Shown piece by piece: positions 17,401 through 27,089 of a stretch of DNA of 64,000 nt. The stretch comes from Verrucomicrobiota bacterium (GTDB lineage: Bacteria > Verrucomicrobiota > Verrucomicrobiia > Opitutales > Opitutaceae): the NCBI GenBank assembly GCA_019510185.1, contig JAEKKV010000016.1, positions 1-64,000 of the forward strand, read 5' to 3'. Position numbers and translations under genes: made by a program. Position 1 is the first letter of the stretch, and each line of letters begins with the position of its first letter. Below the pieces are notes generated by a model, which saw only the letters and a program-made list of their open reading frames with translations, was not told where the DNA came from and made no database searches.

Positions 17401-19176
17401 TCAGCCGCGCAGTTGCTGGCCTTGCACGAGCTCGCGGAACAGTCCGGGCTGGGCGAGGAGCTGGTCGTAGGTGCCGTCCTGCACGACCACGCCGGCATCC
17501 ATCACGAGGATGCGGTCGCAGTTTTTCACGGTGGAGAGGCGGTGGGCGACAAAGAGCGCGGTGCGACCGGTGAGGTTTTTCTCGATGGCTTCCTGGATGA
17601 GCTTTTCGCTCAGCGTATCCAGCGCGCTGGTGGCCTCGTCGAAGACGAAATACGGCGGATCGGCCAAAAACGCGCGGGCGATGGCGATGCGCTGCCGCTG
17701 TCCGCCGGAAAGCGACGAGCCACCTTCGCCGACCGGAGTGGCCAGGCCCTCGGGCAGGCGTTCGATGAACTCCCAGGCGTTGGCCCGTTCGCAGGCGAGG
17801 CGGAGCGCGGCGTCGTCCGCATCGGCGCGGGCGAGGCGGAGGTTGTCGCGCAGGGTGGTGCGGAAGATGAACGCATCCTGCGGCACGACGCCGAAGAGCC
17901 GGCGCAGGTCGCGTCCGCTCAGGCGGCGTATGTCCGTGCCGGCGATGGACACGGTGCCGGCGGAGGGATCGTAGAGACGGAGCAGCAGCTGCAGCAGCGT
18001 GCTCTTGCCGGCGCCGGAGGGGCCGACGATGGCGATGCGTTGGCCGTAGGGGATGACCAGGTTGAGCTGGTGAACGACGGGCGGGCCGGCTTCGTAGCGG
18101 AAGGCGACGTTTTCAAAGCGCAGTTCTCCGGGGCCGGGCACCGGGGCGGTCCCGTCCACCGGATCGGGCGTGGTGCTGGCGGTGTCGAGCACCGCGCCGA
18201 TGCGTTCCAGGGAGGCGAGGCAACCGCCCCAAAGCGTGACGGAGGTGAAGATCTGCTGCAGGGGCCAGTTGAGGCCGCCGTAGGCGGCGAGGCAGGCGGC
18301 GACGACGCCAAGTTCAATATGGCCGCCGAGATAGCGCCACGCGCAGGCGGCGAGCAGGAGGGCGTAGCCGCCGTAGGTGAGCGTCTCCTGCTTCATCCAT
18401 TCGATGTGGCTGAGCACGTCGCGTTCGTAGGATTTTCGGCCGATGAGCTCGGCCTCGCGCTCGAAGTCCACCATGATCTGCGACTCCATGGAGTGGAGCT
18501 TCACGGTCTTGTTTCCACGGAGCAGATCGGCCACGCGTCCGCTCACGGAACCCTCGGCGTTCTGGTAATCGGTCTGGATTTTCTGCACACGGCGGCGCGC
18601 GTGGCGCATCATCCAGAGGCTCAGCGCGCAAAGGCACAGCAGCAGGGCGGCGATGGGCCGGTCCCATTGCCAAAAGAGCGTGAGCGTGGAGATAATGATC
18701 ACCACGGCGCCCGGCGTGAGCATGGAGGTTTGCTGAAAAAACTGCATCACGTTGGCGAGCGGCGTGCCGAACAGGTAGCTGAACAGTTCGCCCGAGTGAT
18801 GCTGGCCGTGGAAGCGCAGGCAGAGGTGGTTGACGTGGCGGAAAAACTGCGAGCGCAGGGAAAACACGATGCGTTCGCGCGCCCGGGTGAAGAGCCGGTA
18901 GCCCGTGTGCCACACGGCCATGCGCAGGAGCAGGGAGACCGCCAAATAGCCGGCGATGAGCCAGGCCAGGCGTCGCCAGCGTTCCGGCGCATCGATGTCC
19001 TTGGGTTCGAGCACCTCGGAGAAGAGCCATTTCGGATACACGTTCTGCATCGTGATCGCGACGCCGTGCAGCCCGACGAGCGTTACCGCCGCGAGGATGG
19101 ACCAGCGATGGCGGAGCAGGAGGGGCCAGAGATGTCGGCGAAAGGCGTCGGGTGGGCGGAGGGAGGGCGTGGGCAT
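17401..19176 (-). CDS. ABC exporter, fused permease and ATPase (MsbA/MdlB type)
   Basis: The protein has 591 residues. Residues 1-320 form the six-helix exporter domain; 350-591 form the nucleotide-binding domain with Walker A GPSGAGKST, Q-loop VVPQDAFIF, signature SLSGGQRQRIAIARAF, Walker B YFVFDEATSALD and switch VAHRLSTV. Homodimers or heterodimers of this type export lipids, peptides or drugs. It is divergent from the CDF exporter gene (97 bases between starts). The substrate cannot be told from sequence. Confidence 0.9.
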   Translation of the reverse strand: MPTPSLRPPDAFRRHLWPLLLRHRWSILAAVTLVGLHGVAITMQNVYPKWLFSEVLEPKDIDAPERWRRLAWLIAGYLAVSLLLRMAVWHTGYRLFTRARERIVFSLRSQFFRHVNHLCLRFHGQHHSGELFSYLFGTPLANVMQFFQQTSMLTPGAVVIIISTLTLFWQWDRPIAALLLCLCALSLWMMRHARRRVQKIQTDYQNAEGSVSGRVADLLRGNKTVKLHSMESQIMVDFEREAELIGRKSYERDVLSHIEWMKQETLTYGGYALLLAACAWRYLGGHIELGVVAACLAAYGGLNWPLQQIFTSVTLWGGCLASLERIGAVLDTASTTPDPVDGTAPVPGPGELRFENVAFRYEAGPPVVHQLNLVIPYGQRIAIVGPSGAGKSTLLQLLLRLYDPSAGTVSIAGTDIRRLSGRDLRRLFGVVPQDAFIFRTTLRDNLRLARADADDAALRLACERANAWEFIERLPEGLATPVGEGGSSLSGGQRQRIAIARAFLADPPYFVFDEATSALDTLSEKLIQEAIEKNLTGRTALFVAHRLSTVKNCDRILVMDAGVVVQDGTYDQLLAQPGLFRELVQGQQLRG

Positions 19177-19273
19177 GGGAGACCGCGGCCGATTCTTGTC
19201 CCGGACGGGACGGGCACAAGCTTCGCGTGACCGGTGATTTTAACCGTGAACTTTCCGGCGAAGAGCGGCTAGG

Positions 19274-20197
19274 GTGGGCGCGTTGACCAACCAGCCTTCA
19301 CCCCAGCACCTCCGGATCCGTGCGCGCGCCGATGCCGGAGCGCGGCTGGTGTTGCGAGGCATCGCGTTAAACCTGGTTCTGGCGGTGGTGAAATTTGCCG
19401 GCGGGATTTTCGGCCACACGTACGTGCTCATCGCCGACGGCGTGGAATCGTTGCTCGACGTTTTTTCGTCCGCGTTGGTGTGGGCGGGCTTCCGCGTGGC
19501 CGCGAAGCCGCCGGACGAGAACCATCCCTACGGCCACGGGAAGGCCGAGCCGCTGGCGGCGCTGGCGGTGGCGTTGTTCATTTTTGCCGCGGCGGGCTGG
19601 ATCGCGGTGCACGCGGTGCACGAGATCGTCACGCCGCATCGCGCGCCGCACTGGGCCACGCTGCCGCTGCTCGCGGCCATCGTGGCGGTGAAATACGGGT
19701 TCTCACGCCGGATGCAGCGTGCAGGCGACGACGCGGGCAGCACGGCGCTCGGGGCGGAGGCATGGCATCATTATGCGGACGCGCTCACCTCGGCGGCGGC
19801 GTTCGTCGGCATTGCCATCGCGGTGTTCGGCGGCAATGGCTTCGAGGTGGCCGACGATTGGGCCGCGTTGCTGGCGTGCGTGGTCGTCGTGGCCAACGGC
19901 GTGCATATTTTTAACCGCGCGCTGGGCGACGTGATGGACACGGCGGTGCCGGTGGCGTTCGAGAACGAGGTGCGCGCCATCGCGCTCGGCGTGGAGGGGG
20001 TGCTGAGCCTCGACAAATGCCGGGTGCGCAAGAGCGGTCTCGTTCACCTGGTTGACATCCATGTGGTGGTGAATCCCGAGATCACCGTCTATCACGGCCA
20101 CGAGATCGCGCATGCGGTGAAGGACGCGCTTGAGCACTCGCCGCTGAACATCACGGATGTCTCCGTGCACATCGAGCCCGCGCGGCCGCTGGTTTGA
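19274..20197 (+). CDS. cation diffusion facilitator (CDF) metal exporter
   Basis: The protein has 307 residues. Membrane segment 2 contains LIADGVESLLDVFSSALVW, the loop has HPYGHGKAEPLAA, and segment 5 has HHYADALTSAAA, whose His and Asp form the metal site. The C-terminal cytoplasmic ferredoxin-like domain holds HLVDIHVVV and VHIEPARP. CDF proteins exchange cytoplasmic Zn, Fe, Mn or Co for protons. The start is a GTG; a TTG three codons later is the alternative, and neither has a Shine-Dalgarno sequence. Metal specificity is not predictable here with confidence. Confidence 0.88.
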   Translation: MGALTNQPSPQHLRIRARADAGARLVLRGIALNLVLAVVKFAGGIFGHTYVLIADGVESLLDVFSSALVWAGFRVAAKPPDENHPYGHGKAEPLAALAVALFIFAAAGWIAVHAVHEIVTPHRAPHWATLPLLAAIVAVKYGFSRRMQRAGDDAGSTALGAEAWHHYADALTSAAAFVGIAIAVFGGNGFEVADDWAALLACVVVVANGVHIFNRALGDVMDTAVPVAFENEVRAIALGVEGVLSLDKCRVRKSGLVHLVDIHVVVNPEITVYHGHEIAHAVKDALEHSPLNITDVSVHIEPARPLV

Positions 20198-20307
20198 TCC
20201 CGGGCCTGCCATCCGGCACAATTTCTGCGTAGGGATCGGCAGATTATACGCAGACCCTGCGGACGTTTTTCGCTTTACTCAATTCCGTCGGTTTCACCCG
20301 TCACCTC

Positions 20308-22134
20308 ATGAATGCACGCACGTCCTACACGCCGCTCAGCACCAACCCCAATCTTCTGAAGTGGGTCGAAAAGATCGCCGAGCTCACCAAGCCCGCCGCG
20401 ATCCACTGGGTCGACGGTTCGCAGGAGGAAAACGACGCCCTTTGCGCGCAGATGGTCGCGGCGGGGACGTTTGTGAAGCTGAACGAAAAACTCTGGCCCG
20501 GCTGCCACTACGCGCGTTCCGACGCGAGCGACGTGGCCCGCGTCGAGGACCGCACCTTCATCTGTTCGCTGTCCAAGGACAACGCCGGCCCGACCAACAA
20601 CTGGGTCGAGCCCTTTCAGATGCGAAAGAAGCTGAAGGAAATTTTCAGCGGCTGCATGGCCGGACGCACGATGTATGTGCTGCCCTTCAGCATGGGCCCG
20701 CTCGGTTCGCCTATCTCGCAGCTGGGCGTCGAGATCACCGACTCGCCCTACGTGGTGGTCAACATGCGCATCATGGCCCGCATCGGCCTGCCGGTCCTGA
20801 AGGAGATCGATAAAAACGAGAAACGCGTCGTCCCTTGCGTGCATTCCGTCGGCGCCCCGCTTGCCCCCGGCGCGAAGGACTCGGCCTGGCCTTGCAACAA
20901 GGAGAAGTACATTGTCCATTTTCCGGAAACCCGCGAGATCTGGTCCTACGGGTCCGGCTACGGCGGCAACGCGCTGCTTGGCAAAAAATGCTTCGCCCTC
21001 CGCATCGCGTCCAACATGGCCCGCGACGAAGGCTGGATGGCCGAGCACATGCTCATCCTTGGCGTCGAGGATCCGAAGGGCGAAAAGACCTATGTCGCCG
21101 CCGCCTTTCCCTCCGCCTGCGGCAAGACCAACTTCGCCATGCTCATCCCGCCTGCGCCGTTTCGCGACAAAGGCTGGAAGATCTGGACTGTCGGCGACGA
21201 TATCGCGTGGATCAAGCCCGATGCCAACGGCCGCCTGCACGCGATCAATCCCGAGGCCGGTTTCTTCGGCGTCGCTCCCGGCACCTCCGACAAGACCAAT
21301 CCCAATGCGATGGTCGCGTTGTCCAAGAACACCATCTTCACCAACGTCGCGCTCACGCCCGAGGGCGGCGTGTGGTGGGAGGGCATGACCGAGACTCCGC
21401 CCGCCGAGCTGATCGACTGGCAGGGCAATCGCTGGACGCCGGCCATCGCGAAGGAAACCGGCGCCAAGGCCGCGCATGCCAACGCCCGCTTCACCGCACC
21501 GGCCTCGCAATGCCCGACGATCGATCCCGCTTGGGAAAGCCCGGAAGGCGTGCCGATCTCGGCCATCATTTTCGGAGGCCGCCGCGCCACCACGATGCCG
21601 CTCGTCTACCAAGCCTTCAACTGGAGCGCGGGCGTTTACACCGGGGCGACCATGGGCTCCGAGATGACTGCGGCCGCCGCCGGCACGATCGGCAAGGTCC
21701 GGCGCGATCCGTTCGCCATGCTCCCCTTCTGCGGCTATCACATGGGCGATTATTTCCGCCACTGGATCAAGATGCAGAAGGCGCTCAGCGAGACGCCGCG
21801 TATTTTCCATGTGAACTGGTTTCGCAAGGACGCCGACGGACGGTTCATCTGGCCCGGCTTCGGTGACAATATGCGCATCCTCAAATGGATCGTCGACCGC
21901 GCCCGCGGTCGGGCCCTTTCGAAGGAAACGCCCATCGGCTGGCAACCGCGTTACGATGACATCGATTGGACCGGGTGCGGTTTTTCCCGTGACCAATTCG
22001 ACGCCCTCCAGGCGGTGGACCGCGCCGCCTGGCGCGTCGAGGTGATGGGACACGAGGAACTCTTCCTCGACCTGCACGATCACCTGCCGAAGGAGATGGT
22101 CTACGAGCGCGAGCTCCTGATCTGCCGCCTGTAA
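20308..22134 (+). CDS. pckG: phosphoenolpyruvate carboxykinase (GTP)
   Basis: The protein has 608 residues, the normal length for the GTP class. Key motifs are [14 protein letters not shown] (kinase loop with the class-specific Cys), [10 protein letters not shown] (metal and phosphate site), [20 protein letters not shown], and the substrate region [21 protein letters not shown] (given in two parts here: [22 protein letters not shown]). The enzyme converts oxaloacetate and GTP to PEP for gluconeogenesis. It stands alone between the CDF gene and a convergent lipoprotein gene. The leader reads CACCCGTCACCTC before ATG, without a Shine-Dalgarno sequence. Confidence 0.97.
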   Translation: MNARTSYTPLSTNPNLLKWVEKIAELTKPAAIHWVDGSQEENDALCAQMVAAGTFVKLNEKLWPGCHYARSDASDVARVEDRTFICSLSKDNAGPTNNWVEPFQMRKKLKEIFSGCMAGRTMYVLPFSMGPLGSPISQLGVEITDSPYVVVNMRIMARIGLPVLKEIDKNEKRVVPCVHSVGAPLAPGAKDSAWPCNKEKYIVHFPETREIWSYGSGYGGNALLGKKCFALRIASNMARDEGWMAEHMLILGVEDPKGEKTYVAAAFPSACGKTNFAMLIPPAPFRDKGWKIWTVGDDIAWIKPDANGRLHAINPEAGFFGVAPGTSDKTNPNAMVALSKNTIFTNVALTPEGGVWWEGMTETPPAELIDWQGNRWTPAIAKETGAKAAHANARFTAPASQCPTIDPAWESPEGVPISAIIFGGRRATTMPLVYQAFNWSAGVYTGATMGSEMTAAAAGTIGKVRRDPFAMLPFCGYHMGDYFRHWIKMQKALSETPRIFHVNWFRKDADGRFIWPGFGDNMRILKWIVDRARGRALSKETPIGWQPRYDDIDWTGCGFSRDQFDALQAVDRAAWRVEVMGHEELFLDLHDHLPKEMVYERELLICRL

Positions 22135-22153
22135 CGGGCTGCAACCAACATTT

Positions 22154-22231
22154 CGCACGCGTCAAGTGGGGCGCGTGCGGATGAACGAACGCACGCAGGG
22201 TGGGTCGTGGGGCCCGCCCTGCTTTCGTTTT
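22154..22231 (+). terminator. terminator region downstream of pckG
   Basis: There are two stems. The first has arms CGCACGCG (22154-22161) and CGCGTGCG (22172-22179) and no T-tract. The second has arms GCAGGGTGGG (22195-22204) and CCCGCCCTGC (22213-22222) with one T-G pair, followed by TTTCGTTTT. The second is the likely intrinsic terminator for pckG. Confidence 0.6.
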
Positions 22232-22301
22232 ATCGAAGGGGAAATCGCGGGGATTTCCCGCTTCGCGGTCGCATCAACCGGCCGCGGGCCGGCGGCGGAC
22301 G

Positions 22302-22691
22302 TCAGCGGAGGTTGTGCTCGATGGCGTCGTAGAGGGCGCGCGAGTTGGCCTTGCTGCCGGTCGTACCCCAGCGAATCTTCAGCAGCGTCTGGCGGCTGTT
22401 CACCTCCGCGATGTCGACGGTCACCTTCTGGTCGTTGCGGGCGCGCGCTTCCAAGTGCGCGTCGTAGGTGTTGAGGGTCGCCTTGGTCTGGTAGAGATCG
22501 AGATCCTTGAACGCCTTCTGCGTCGCGTTGAAGGTGACGGGCGCGGTGGTGTTGACCACCATCTGAAACTGGCCGAGCTCGTAAACCGCCTGGGTGTCGC
22601 CGGTCGCATCCAGATTGACCGTGCTACAGCCGGGAAGGACGAGCGCGGCGGTCGTGGCGAGAAGGGCGGGGAAAAGGATGCGGATTTTCAT
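22302..22691 (-). CDS. DUF3568-family lipoprotein
   Basis: The protein has 129 residues from the ATG at 22691. The signal and lipobox are [22 protein letters not shown] with Cys22 lipidated (written in parts: [22 protein letters not shown]). The mature part reads [13 protein letters not shown], then [20 protein letters not shown] and [20 protein letters not shown], the DUF3568 pattern of a short alternating beta/alpha domain. The family is common in Verrucomicrobiota and Gammaproteobacteria and its role is unknown. It is convergent with pckG and divergent from purE. Earlier in-frame starts lie inside purE antisense sequence and are rejected. Confidence 0.82.
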   Translation of the reverse strand: MKIRILFPALLATTAALVLPGCSTVNLDATGDTQAVYELGQFQMVVNTTAPVTFNATQKAFKDLDLYQTKATLNTYDAHLEARARNDQKVTVDIAEVNSRQTLLKIRWGTTGSKANSRALYDAIEHNLR

Positions 22692-22820
22692 GCGGATGCG
22701 GAAAAGGTGATGTCGAGACCGCAAAGTAGCCGGGCGGTTCGCCATGTCACCGTGAAAACGCGCCTCCTCTTGTTTCCGTGTTTGCGGAGAGGCCGCCCCT
22801 TCCCTTATCGCTGTGGGCCT

Positions 22821-23309
22821 ATGGCCAAGCCCCTTGTCGGTATCATTATGGGAAGCGCCTCCGATTGGGAGACGATGCAGCACGCCGCGCAGACGCTCAA
22901 GGCGCTGGGAATCCCCTGCGAAAACCATGTCGTCAGCGCCCACCGCACACCCGACAAAATGGTCGACTACGCCAAGTCCGCCGAAAAACGCGGGCTCAAG
23001 GCGATCATCGCCGGCGCCGGCGGTGCCGCCCACCTGCCGGGAATGACGGCCGCCTTCACCGCGCTGCCCGTGCTCGGCGTTCCCGTCGAGTCGCATGCGT
23101 TGAAGGGAATCGATTCACTTTACTCCATTGTGCAGATGCCCGGCGGCATTCCGGTGGCGACCTTCGCCATCGGCAAGGCCGGTGCGATCAACGCCGCGTT
23201 GTTCGCCGCCGCCATTCTCGCCACCGGCGGGGATAAGAAGGCCAAGCAAGCCTTGGCCGCCTTCCGCGAGAAGCAGACCGCCACGGTCTTGGACGCGAAG
23301 CTCCCGTGA
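22821..23309 (+). CDS. purE: N5-carboxyaminoimidazole ribonucleotide mutase, class I PurE
   Basis: The protein has 162 residues. [21 protein letters not shown] and [14 protein letters not shown] are the three active-site loops. PurE shifts the carboxyl group of N5-CAIR to give CAIR in purine synthesis. With purK 82 bases downstream, this is the bacterial two-step carboxylation route. The ATG at 22821 follows GCTGTGGGCCT, with no Shine-Dalgarno sequence. Confidence 0.96.
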   Translation: MAKPLVGIIMGSASDWETMQHAAQTLKALGIPCENHVVSAHRTPDKMVDYAKSAEKRGLKAIIAGAGGAAHLPGMTAAFTALPVLGVPVESHALKGIDSLYSIVQMPGGIPVATFAIGKAGAINAALFAAAILATGGDKKAKQALAAFREKQTATVLDAKLP

Positions 23310-23391
23310 TTTGACCGGGGAAAACGAAAGGGAACGGAGAGTTTGACCAAGGCGCATCCGCTCTCTGTCCTCTCCCTTTTCTTCCCGTAAA

Positions 23392-24531
23392 ATGATCCAG
23401 CCCGGTAAAACCATCGGTGTCCTCGGCGGCGGCCAGCTCGGCCGCATGTTTGCCCACGCGGCGGAGCGTCTTGGCTATCGCGTGCACATCTATGAGCCGA
23501 TGGCGGACGGGCCCGCCGGTGAGGTTTCCGCCCGCGAGGTCAATCAGTCCTACACCAACGTCGAGGCGCTCACTGCTTTCGTCCGCGACTGCGACGTGGT
23601 CACCTACGAATTCGAAAACATCCCCGTCGAGCCGCTCTGGAAAATCGAGAATCTCGTCCCACTTCATCCGCACTGGAGTGTGCTGGAAACCTGTCAGAAC
23701 CGCATGCGGGAGAAAACCTGGCTGCGCAAAAACGGCTTCCCCCACGTGCCCTTTGCCGAGGTCGAGGCGGGCGACGATCTCGCCGCCGCCATCCGTCGCG
23801 TGGGCCTGCCCTGCGTGGTGAAGACCGCCGACTTCGGTTACGACGGCAAAGGCCAGATCAAGGTTTCCGACGAAGCGTCGCTGGCCAAGGCCGTTGCGGC
23901 GTTTGCCCGGCAGCGCTGCGTCATCGAGAAATTCATCGATTTCAAATGCGAGCTGTCCGTCCTCGTCGCGCGCGGCAGCACCGGCGAGGTGAAGGTGTTT
24001 CCGGTCGCGGAAAACATCCACACCCGCCACATCCTCGATTTTTCAATCGTGCCCGCGCGCGTGCCGGATGCCGTTCGCACGGAGGCGGAAAAGCTCGGCC
24101 TCGCCATCGTGGAGAAACTGAACGTCGTCGGCCTGCTCGCCATCGAGCTGTTCCTCACGGACCGCGGAGAGATCCTGGTGAACGAACTCGCCCCGCGCCC
24201 GCACAACTCCGGCCACTGGTCGCTCGACGCCTGCGCGACCTCGCAGTTCGAGCAACACGTGCGCGCCGTCTGCGGTCTGCCGCTTGGCGACGTCTCGATT
24301 CTTTCTCCCTCGGTGATGGTTAACATCCTCGGCGACGCTTGGAAATGGCAAGGCGAGGAACTGGTCGGCGACGCCAACTGGGCGGCCATCCTCGCGCATC
24401 CCCGGGCCAAGCTGCACCTCTACGGGAAAAAAGAGCCGCGCCTCGGCCGCAAGATGGGGCATTTCACCGTGACTGCCGCCACCGCGGACGCCGCGTTGGA
24501 CTTGGCTCGGGAATTGAAGGCACGACTGTAA
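23392..24531 (+). CDS. purK: N5-carboxyaminoimidazole ribonucleotide synthase
   Basis: The protein has 379 residues and an ATP-grasp fold. The N-terminal VLGGGQLGRMFAHAA, the ATP-grasp core VKTADFGYDGKGQIKV, the metal-binding ELFLTDRGEILVNELAPRPHNSGH (parts: ELFLTDRGEILVNE, LAPRPHNSGH) and the C-terminal HLYGKKEPRLGRKMGH are all PurK-typical. It makes N5-CAIR from AIR, bicarbonate and ATP for PurE. It probably shares a transcript with purE. The leader is CTTTTCTTCCCGTAAA, pyrimidine-rich with no Shine-Dalgarno sequence. Confidence 0.96.
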   Translation: MIQPGKTIGVLGGGQLGRMFAHAAERLGYRVHIYEPMADGPAGEVSAREVNQSYTNVEALTAFVRDCDVVTYEFENIPVEPLWKIENLVPLHPHWSVLETCQNRMREKTWLRKNGFPHVPFAEVEAGDDLAAAIRRVGLPCVVKTADFGYDGKGQIKVSDEASLAKAVAAFARQRCVIEKFIDFKCELSVLVARGSTGEVKVFPVAENIHTRHILDFSIVPARVPDAVRTEAEKLGLAIVEKLNVVGLLAIELFLTDRGEILVNELAPRPHNSGHWSLDACATSQFEQHVRAVCGLPLGDVSILSPSVMVNILGDAWKWQGEELVGDANWAAILAHPRAKLHLYGKKEPRLGRKMGHFTVTAATADAALDLARELKARL

Positions 24532-24558
24532 GCAGCCGCGCCGGTTAGCGCCTCGGGG

Positions 24559-24572
24559 TTTCCCATGGGAAA
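24559..24572. other. 14-base perfect palindrome
   Basis: TTTCCCATGGGAAA is self-complementary and lies 28 bases after the purK stop and 62 bases before the next start. It is too short for a terminator stem with a loop. It may be an operator or a chance palindrome. Confidence 0.3.
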
Positions 24573-24633
24573 ATCTGCGCCCGGCACGCTTGGACGGGTT
24601 GCGTGACGCCGGTTCCTGGATAGTCTGGCACCC

Positions 24634-25083
24634 ATGAAGGCGCGCGACTCTCGACTCCCGGATTCGCCTTTCAACTCGCCGACGGTGATGAAGGCGCGGG
24701 CGTTGTTCATGCTTCAATTTGTGGCGCTGATCGGCGGCTTGATGAGCGCCGAGGCGGCGATGGCGGAGCACGCGTGGCGACTGGCCGGATGCAGTGTTTT
24801 GTGTTTCGCCCTGATGATCGGAGTTCGCCGCTTCCTGCGCCGCACCGAGCAATGGGAAACCTGCGTCGACGGACTGAACCGGTCCTTTGCCCGCGCGGAT
24901 CCCTGGCCCGACCAGGAGGAGAGCAGCGTGCGGCTTATGCAGCTCCTGGACCGTCTGGATGCGATGGAGCAGGACCGCGGTCGTCCGGAATTTGATTTAT
25001 GGGCACTGCAAGAACTGCGGCACGAAATCGCCGGCCTCGTGAAAACGCATCCAGCGCTTGCGAGCCTCGTCAACGAGCGGTAG
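24634..25083 (+). CDS. small membrane protein, unrecognised
   Basis: The protein has 149 residues, with two hydrophobic segments at about 24-42 (FMLQFVALIGGLMSA) and 50-65 (LAGCSVLCFALMIGV). An Arg-rich turn and a soluble, charged C-terminal half of about 80 residues follow. I do not recognise a family. An alternative start 18 codons later (MKARALFML, ATG at 24688) is equally plausible. Its 3' end overlaps the convergent GH20 gene by 14 bases. Coding status rests on a full-length open frame and amphipathic design only. Confidence 0.55.
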   Translation: MKARDSRLPDSPFNSPTVMKARALFMLQFVALIGGLMSAEAAMAEHAWRLAGCSVLCFALMIGVRRFLRRTEQWETCVDGLNRSFARADPWPDQEESSVRLMQLLDRLDAMEQDRGRPEFDLWALQELRHEIAGLVKTHPALASLVNER

Positions 25084-27031
25084 CCACCGTGTCAGCCCTC
25101 GCCTTGGGCGGCTTGGGAAAAACCAGCGAAATCTCGTCCCGGTTTGCGGCGAGGTGCAGATCGGGGAATCCGCTTTTCAGCGCCGGTGCGCCGAGTGTGC
25201 GTCGCTGGCGTACGGGCCAGTTTTTCGGTCGTAGCGCGACGACTCCATCGGTCAGCACGACGTGGCTCACGGCGATTTCGCCGACTCCCCGCAAGGCGAT
25301 CCGGAGCGGCCGCGTCGGATCTTCGAGCGACACGGAAAACTCCCGGCGCAGGTTCGCGCGCGGCCGTGCGGCCGTGGCGCGGAACTCGATGGTGAAACGC
25401 TCGGCCAGGATCGTCCAGGAACCATCGTTGGTCTGCTGCTCGACGAGAATTTTTTGAAGGGCAGGCGCGAAGTTATGGACGGAAAAACTGAGCTGCCAAC
25501 GGCCCTGCATGGGTGCGGCCTCGAAGACGCGCGCGGGGTTTTTCGCGGCGGCGGCGAGCCAGCGACGCCAAGCGCGCAAACGCTCGGCGTCGCGCTGGAG
25601 AATCTGCTCGTTGGGCGAAGTGATCTTGGGATCGCGGGTGCGCCGCCACATCGCGCGCGCGGCGGTGCGCCCGGCACGAAGCCGCTGCGCAAACGCACCG
25701 GCCGCCCCCCGGGCCTCAGTCAAGTAATCATTGACTGATGGGCTTTCGCCGCGGGCGTGGAGGCGGCGGAGTTTTTGGATGAGGTGTGCGGCGGTGCGGA
25801 GGAAGGACTCGCGTTCGGCGAGGTAGGCGTTGAGGGCTGCGCTGGCGGCAAAGGGCGCGGGGAGGTTTTTCTGGTGCGCGCGACGGTCAAAAAAACGTGC
25901 GCTGCGAGCGGCGCGGATCGGGCCTTCAGGGCCGCCGGCGGCATCCCAGCGGTCGTTCAGCTCCCATTTGGCGTAACCGGCGAAAGCGTGTTCGTCGCAA
26001 CGCAGGGCGGCGCGGGCGGCTTCGAGTGCGCCGGATTTTCCGAAGACACGTGCGAAGCCTTTGGCGAGCATGCCAATGTTGTCGTCAATCTGCGGATCGA
26101 GCCAGAGGCAGGCCGCGGCGGCATCGACGACGGTGGTCATCTCGAGCGTGAGGCGGTTGGGCTCCCAGCTCGTGACGAGAAAGCCCTCCGCGCCAACGTG
26201 GTGGCAGCGTTTCCACCAAGAGCGCAGGTTGCCGAGGCGATCGGCGAAGACGGGGAGGGGCTCGTAGCGAAAGGAGCCGTTCATCGGGCAGCCCCAGTAG
26301 GCGATTTCCCGGGCGCGCAGCGCCGGAGCGAGGTCGTATTCGGCGAAGTTGAACAGCTCGACGCGCGGATGACGCTTGAACGGATAATAATACCAGTCGT
26401 AGGCGGTCAGGCCGCGCGGGAGACGGGGAATCGCTTCGGGGAGGAGGGCGAGCATGTCAGCCCAGATGCCCATGCGCAGTCCGTGCGGCCGGACGAGTTC
26501 ATGCAGGCGGCCGACGTAGCGGGCAAAATGTTCCGCGAGGCCGAAGCGGGCGATCTCGGCACGGCTGAGCGGGTGTTTGCCGAGATGAAAGGATTCGTCG
26601 AGACCGACGTGAACTTTGCCCGCGGTGCAAAAGGGCGCCATGTCGCCGATCAGCTTGGCGGCGATTTCCAAGGTGCACGGATGAAGCGGGCAGAGCTGGC
26701 CGCGCTCAAGGGGCGAACCGTCGGGGGCGCGGAGTTCGTTGAGGTCGCGCAGCGCCGGGGTCTTGATGAGATATTGGGTGTGCCCGAGCAGATTGACGAT
26801 CGGCACGACCTTGATGCCGGCGCGAGTGGCGGCGGTGACAAGTTTCTCGAACTCGCGGGTCGTGTAGGCGTCGGCGCGGGCGACGTCGGGGAGGCTGGGG
26901 TAGGCGACGGCGTCTTCGAGGTGGAGATAGAGTTCGTTATAGCCCCAGTCGGCGTAGCGGGGGAGCTGCGCGAGAAGAAAGTCGAGCCGTTCGGTCTGGC
27001 GGGCGAGGTCCCATTGGAAGGCGCGGATCAT
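25070..27031 (-). CDS. GH20-like beta-N-acetylhexosaminidase domain protein, apparently cytoplasmic
   Basis: The protein has 653 residues. The N-terminal TIM barrel resembles GH20: LYLHLEDAVAYPSLP, YTTREFEKLVTAATRAGIKV (GH20-like REF), VNLLGHTQYL, and the catalytic pair in HVGLDES with Asp145-Glu146. The later barrel strands are MGIWADML and AYDWYYYPF. The C-terminal 300 residues are helical and then beta-rich and match nothing I recognise. There is no signal peptide, so a cytoplasmic role on imported amino-sugar oligosaccharides is inferred; GH20-like enzymes with a truncated barrel are known. It follows the transaldolase terminator directly. Confidence 0.72.
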   Translation of the reverse strand: MIRAFQWDLARQTERLDFLLAQLPRYADWGYNELYLHLEDAVAYPSLPDVARADAYTTREFEKLVTAATRAGIKVVPIVNLLGHTQYLIKTPALRDLNELRAPDGSPLERGQLCPLHPCTLEIAAKLIGDMAPFCTAGKVHVGLDESFHLGKHPLSRAEIARFGLAEHFARYVGRLHELVRPHGLRMGIWADMLALLPEAIPRLPRGLTAYDWYYYPFKRHPRVELFNFAEYDLAPALRAREIAYWGCPMNGSFRYEPLPVFADRLGNLRSWWKRCHHVGAEGFLVTSWEPNRLTLEMTTVVDAAAACLWLDPQIDDNIGMLAKGFARVFGKSGALEAARAALRCDEHAFAGYAKWELNDRWDAAGGPEGPIRAARSARFFDRRAHQKNLPAPFAASAALNAYLAERESFLRTAAHLIQKLRRLHARGESPSVNDYLTEARGAAGAFAQRLRAGRTAARAMWRRTRDPKITSPNEQILQRDAERLRAWRRWLAAAAKNPARVFEAAPMQGRWQLSFSVHNFAPALQKILVEQQTNDGSWTILAERFTIEFRATAARPRANLRREFSVSLEDPTRPLRIALRGVGEIAVSHVVLTDGVVALRPKNWPVRQRRTLGAPALKSGFPDLHLAANRDEISLVFPKPPKARADTVATAR

Positions 27032-27040
27032 CTGGGCACA

Positions 27041-27065
27041 AAAAAGCCGGACTTGCGTCCGGCTT
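27041..27065 (-). terminator. intrinsic terminator of the transaldolase gene
   Basis: On the minus strand a perfect nine-base stem AAGCCGGAC / GTCCGGCTT (plus-strand 27044-27052 and 27057-27065) with the loop GCAA is followed by a run of T. It lies 25 bases beyond the tal stop and ends ten bases before the GH20 start, so GH20 needs its own promoter or read-through. Confidence 0.85.
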
Positions 27066-27089
27066 GGAAGAGCAAACGTGCGGAACGGC

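Noticed and set aside
22238..22259. GGGAAATC / GATTTCCC stem as terminator of the DUF3568 gene
   Set aside because: No T-tract follows on the minus strand and the loop is GC-rich; kept only as a possible stem.
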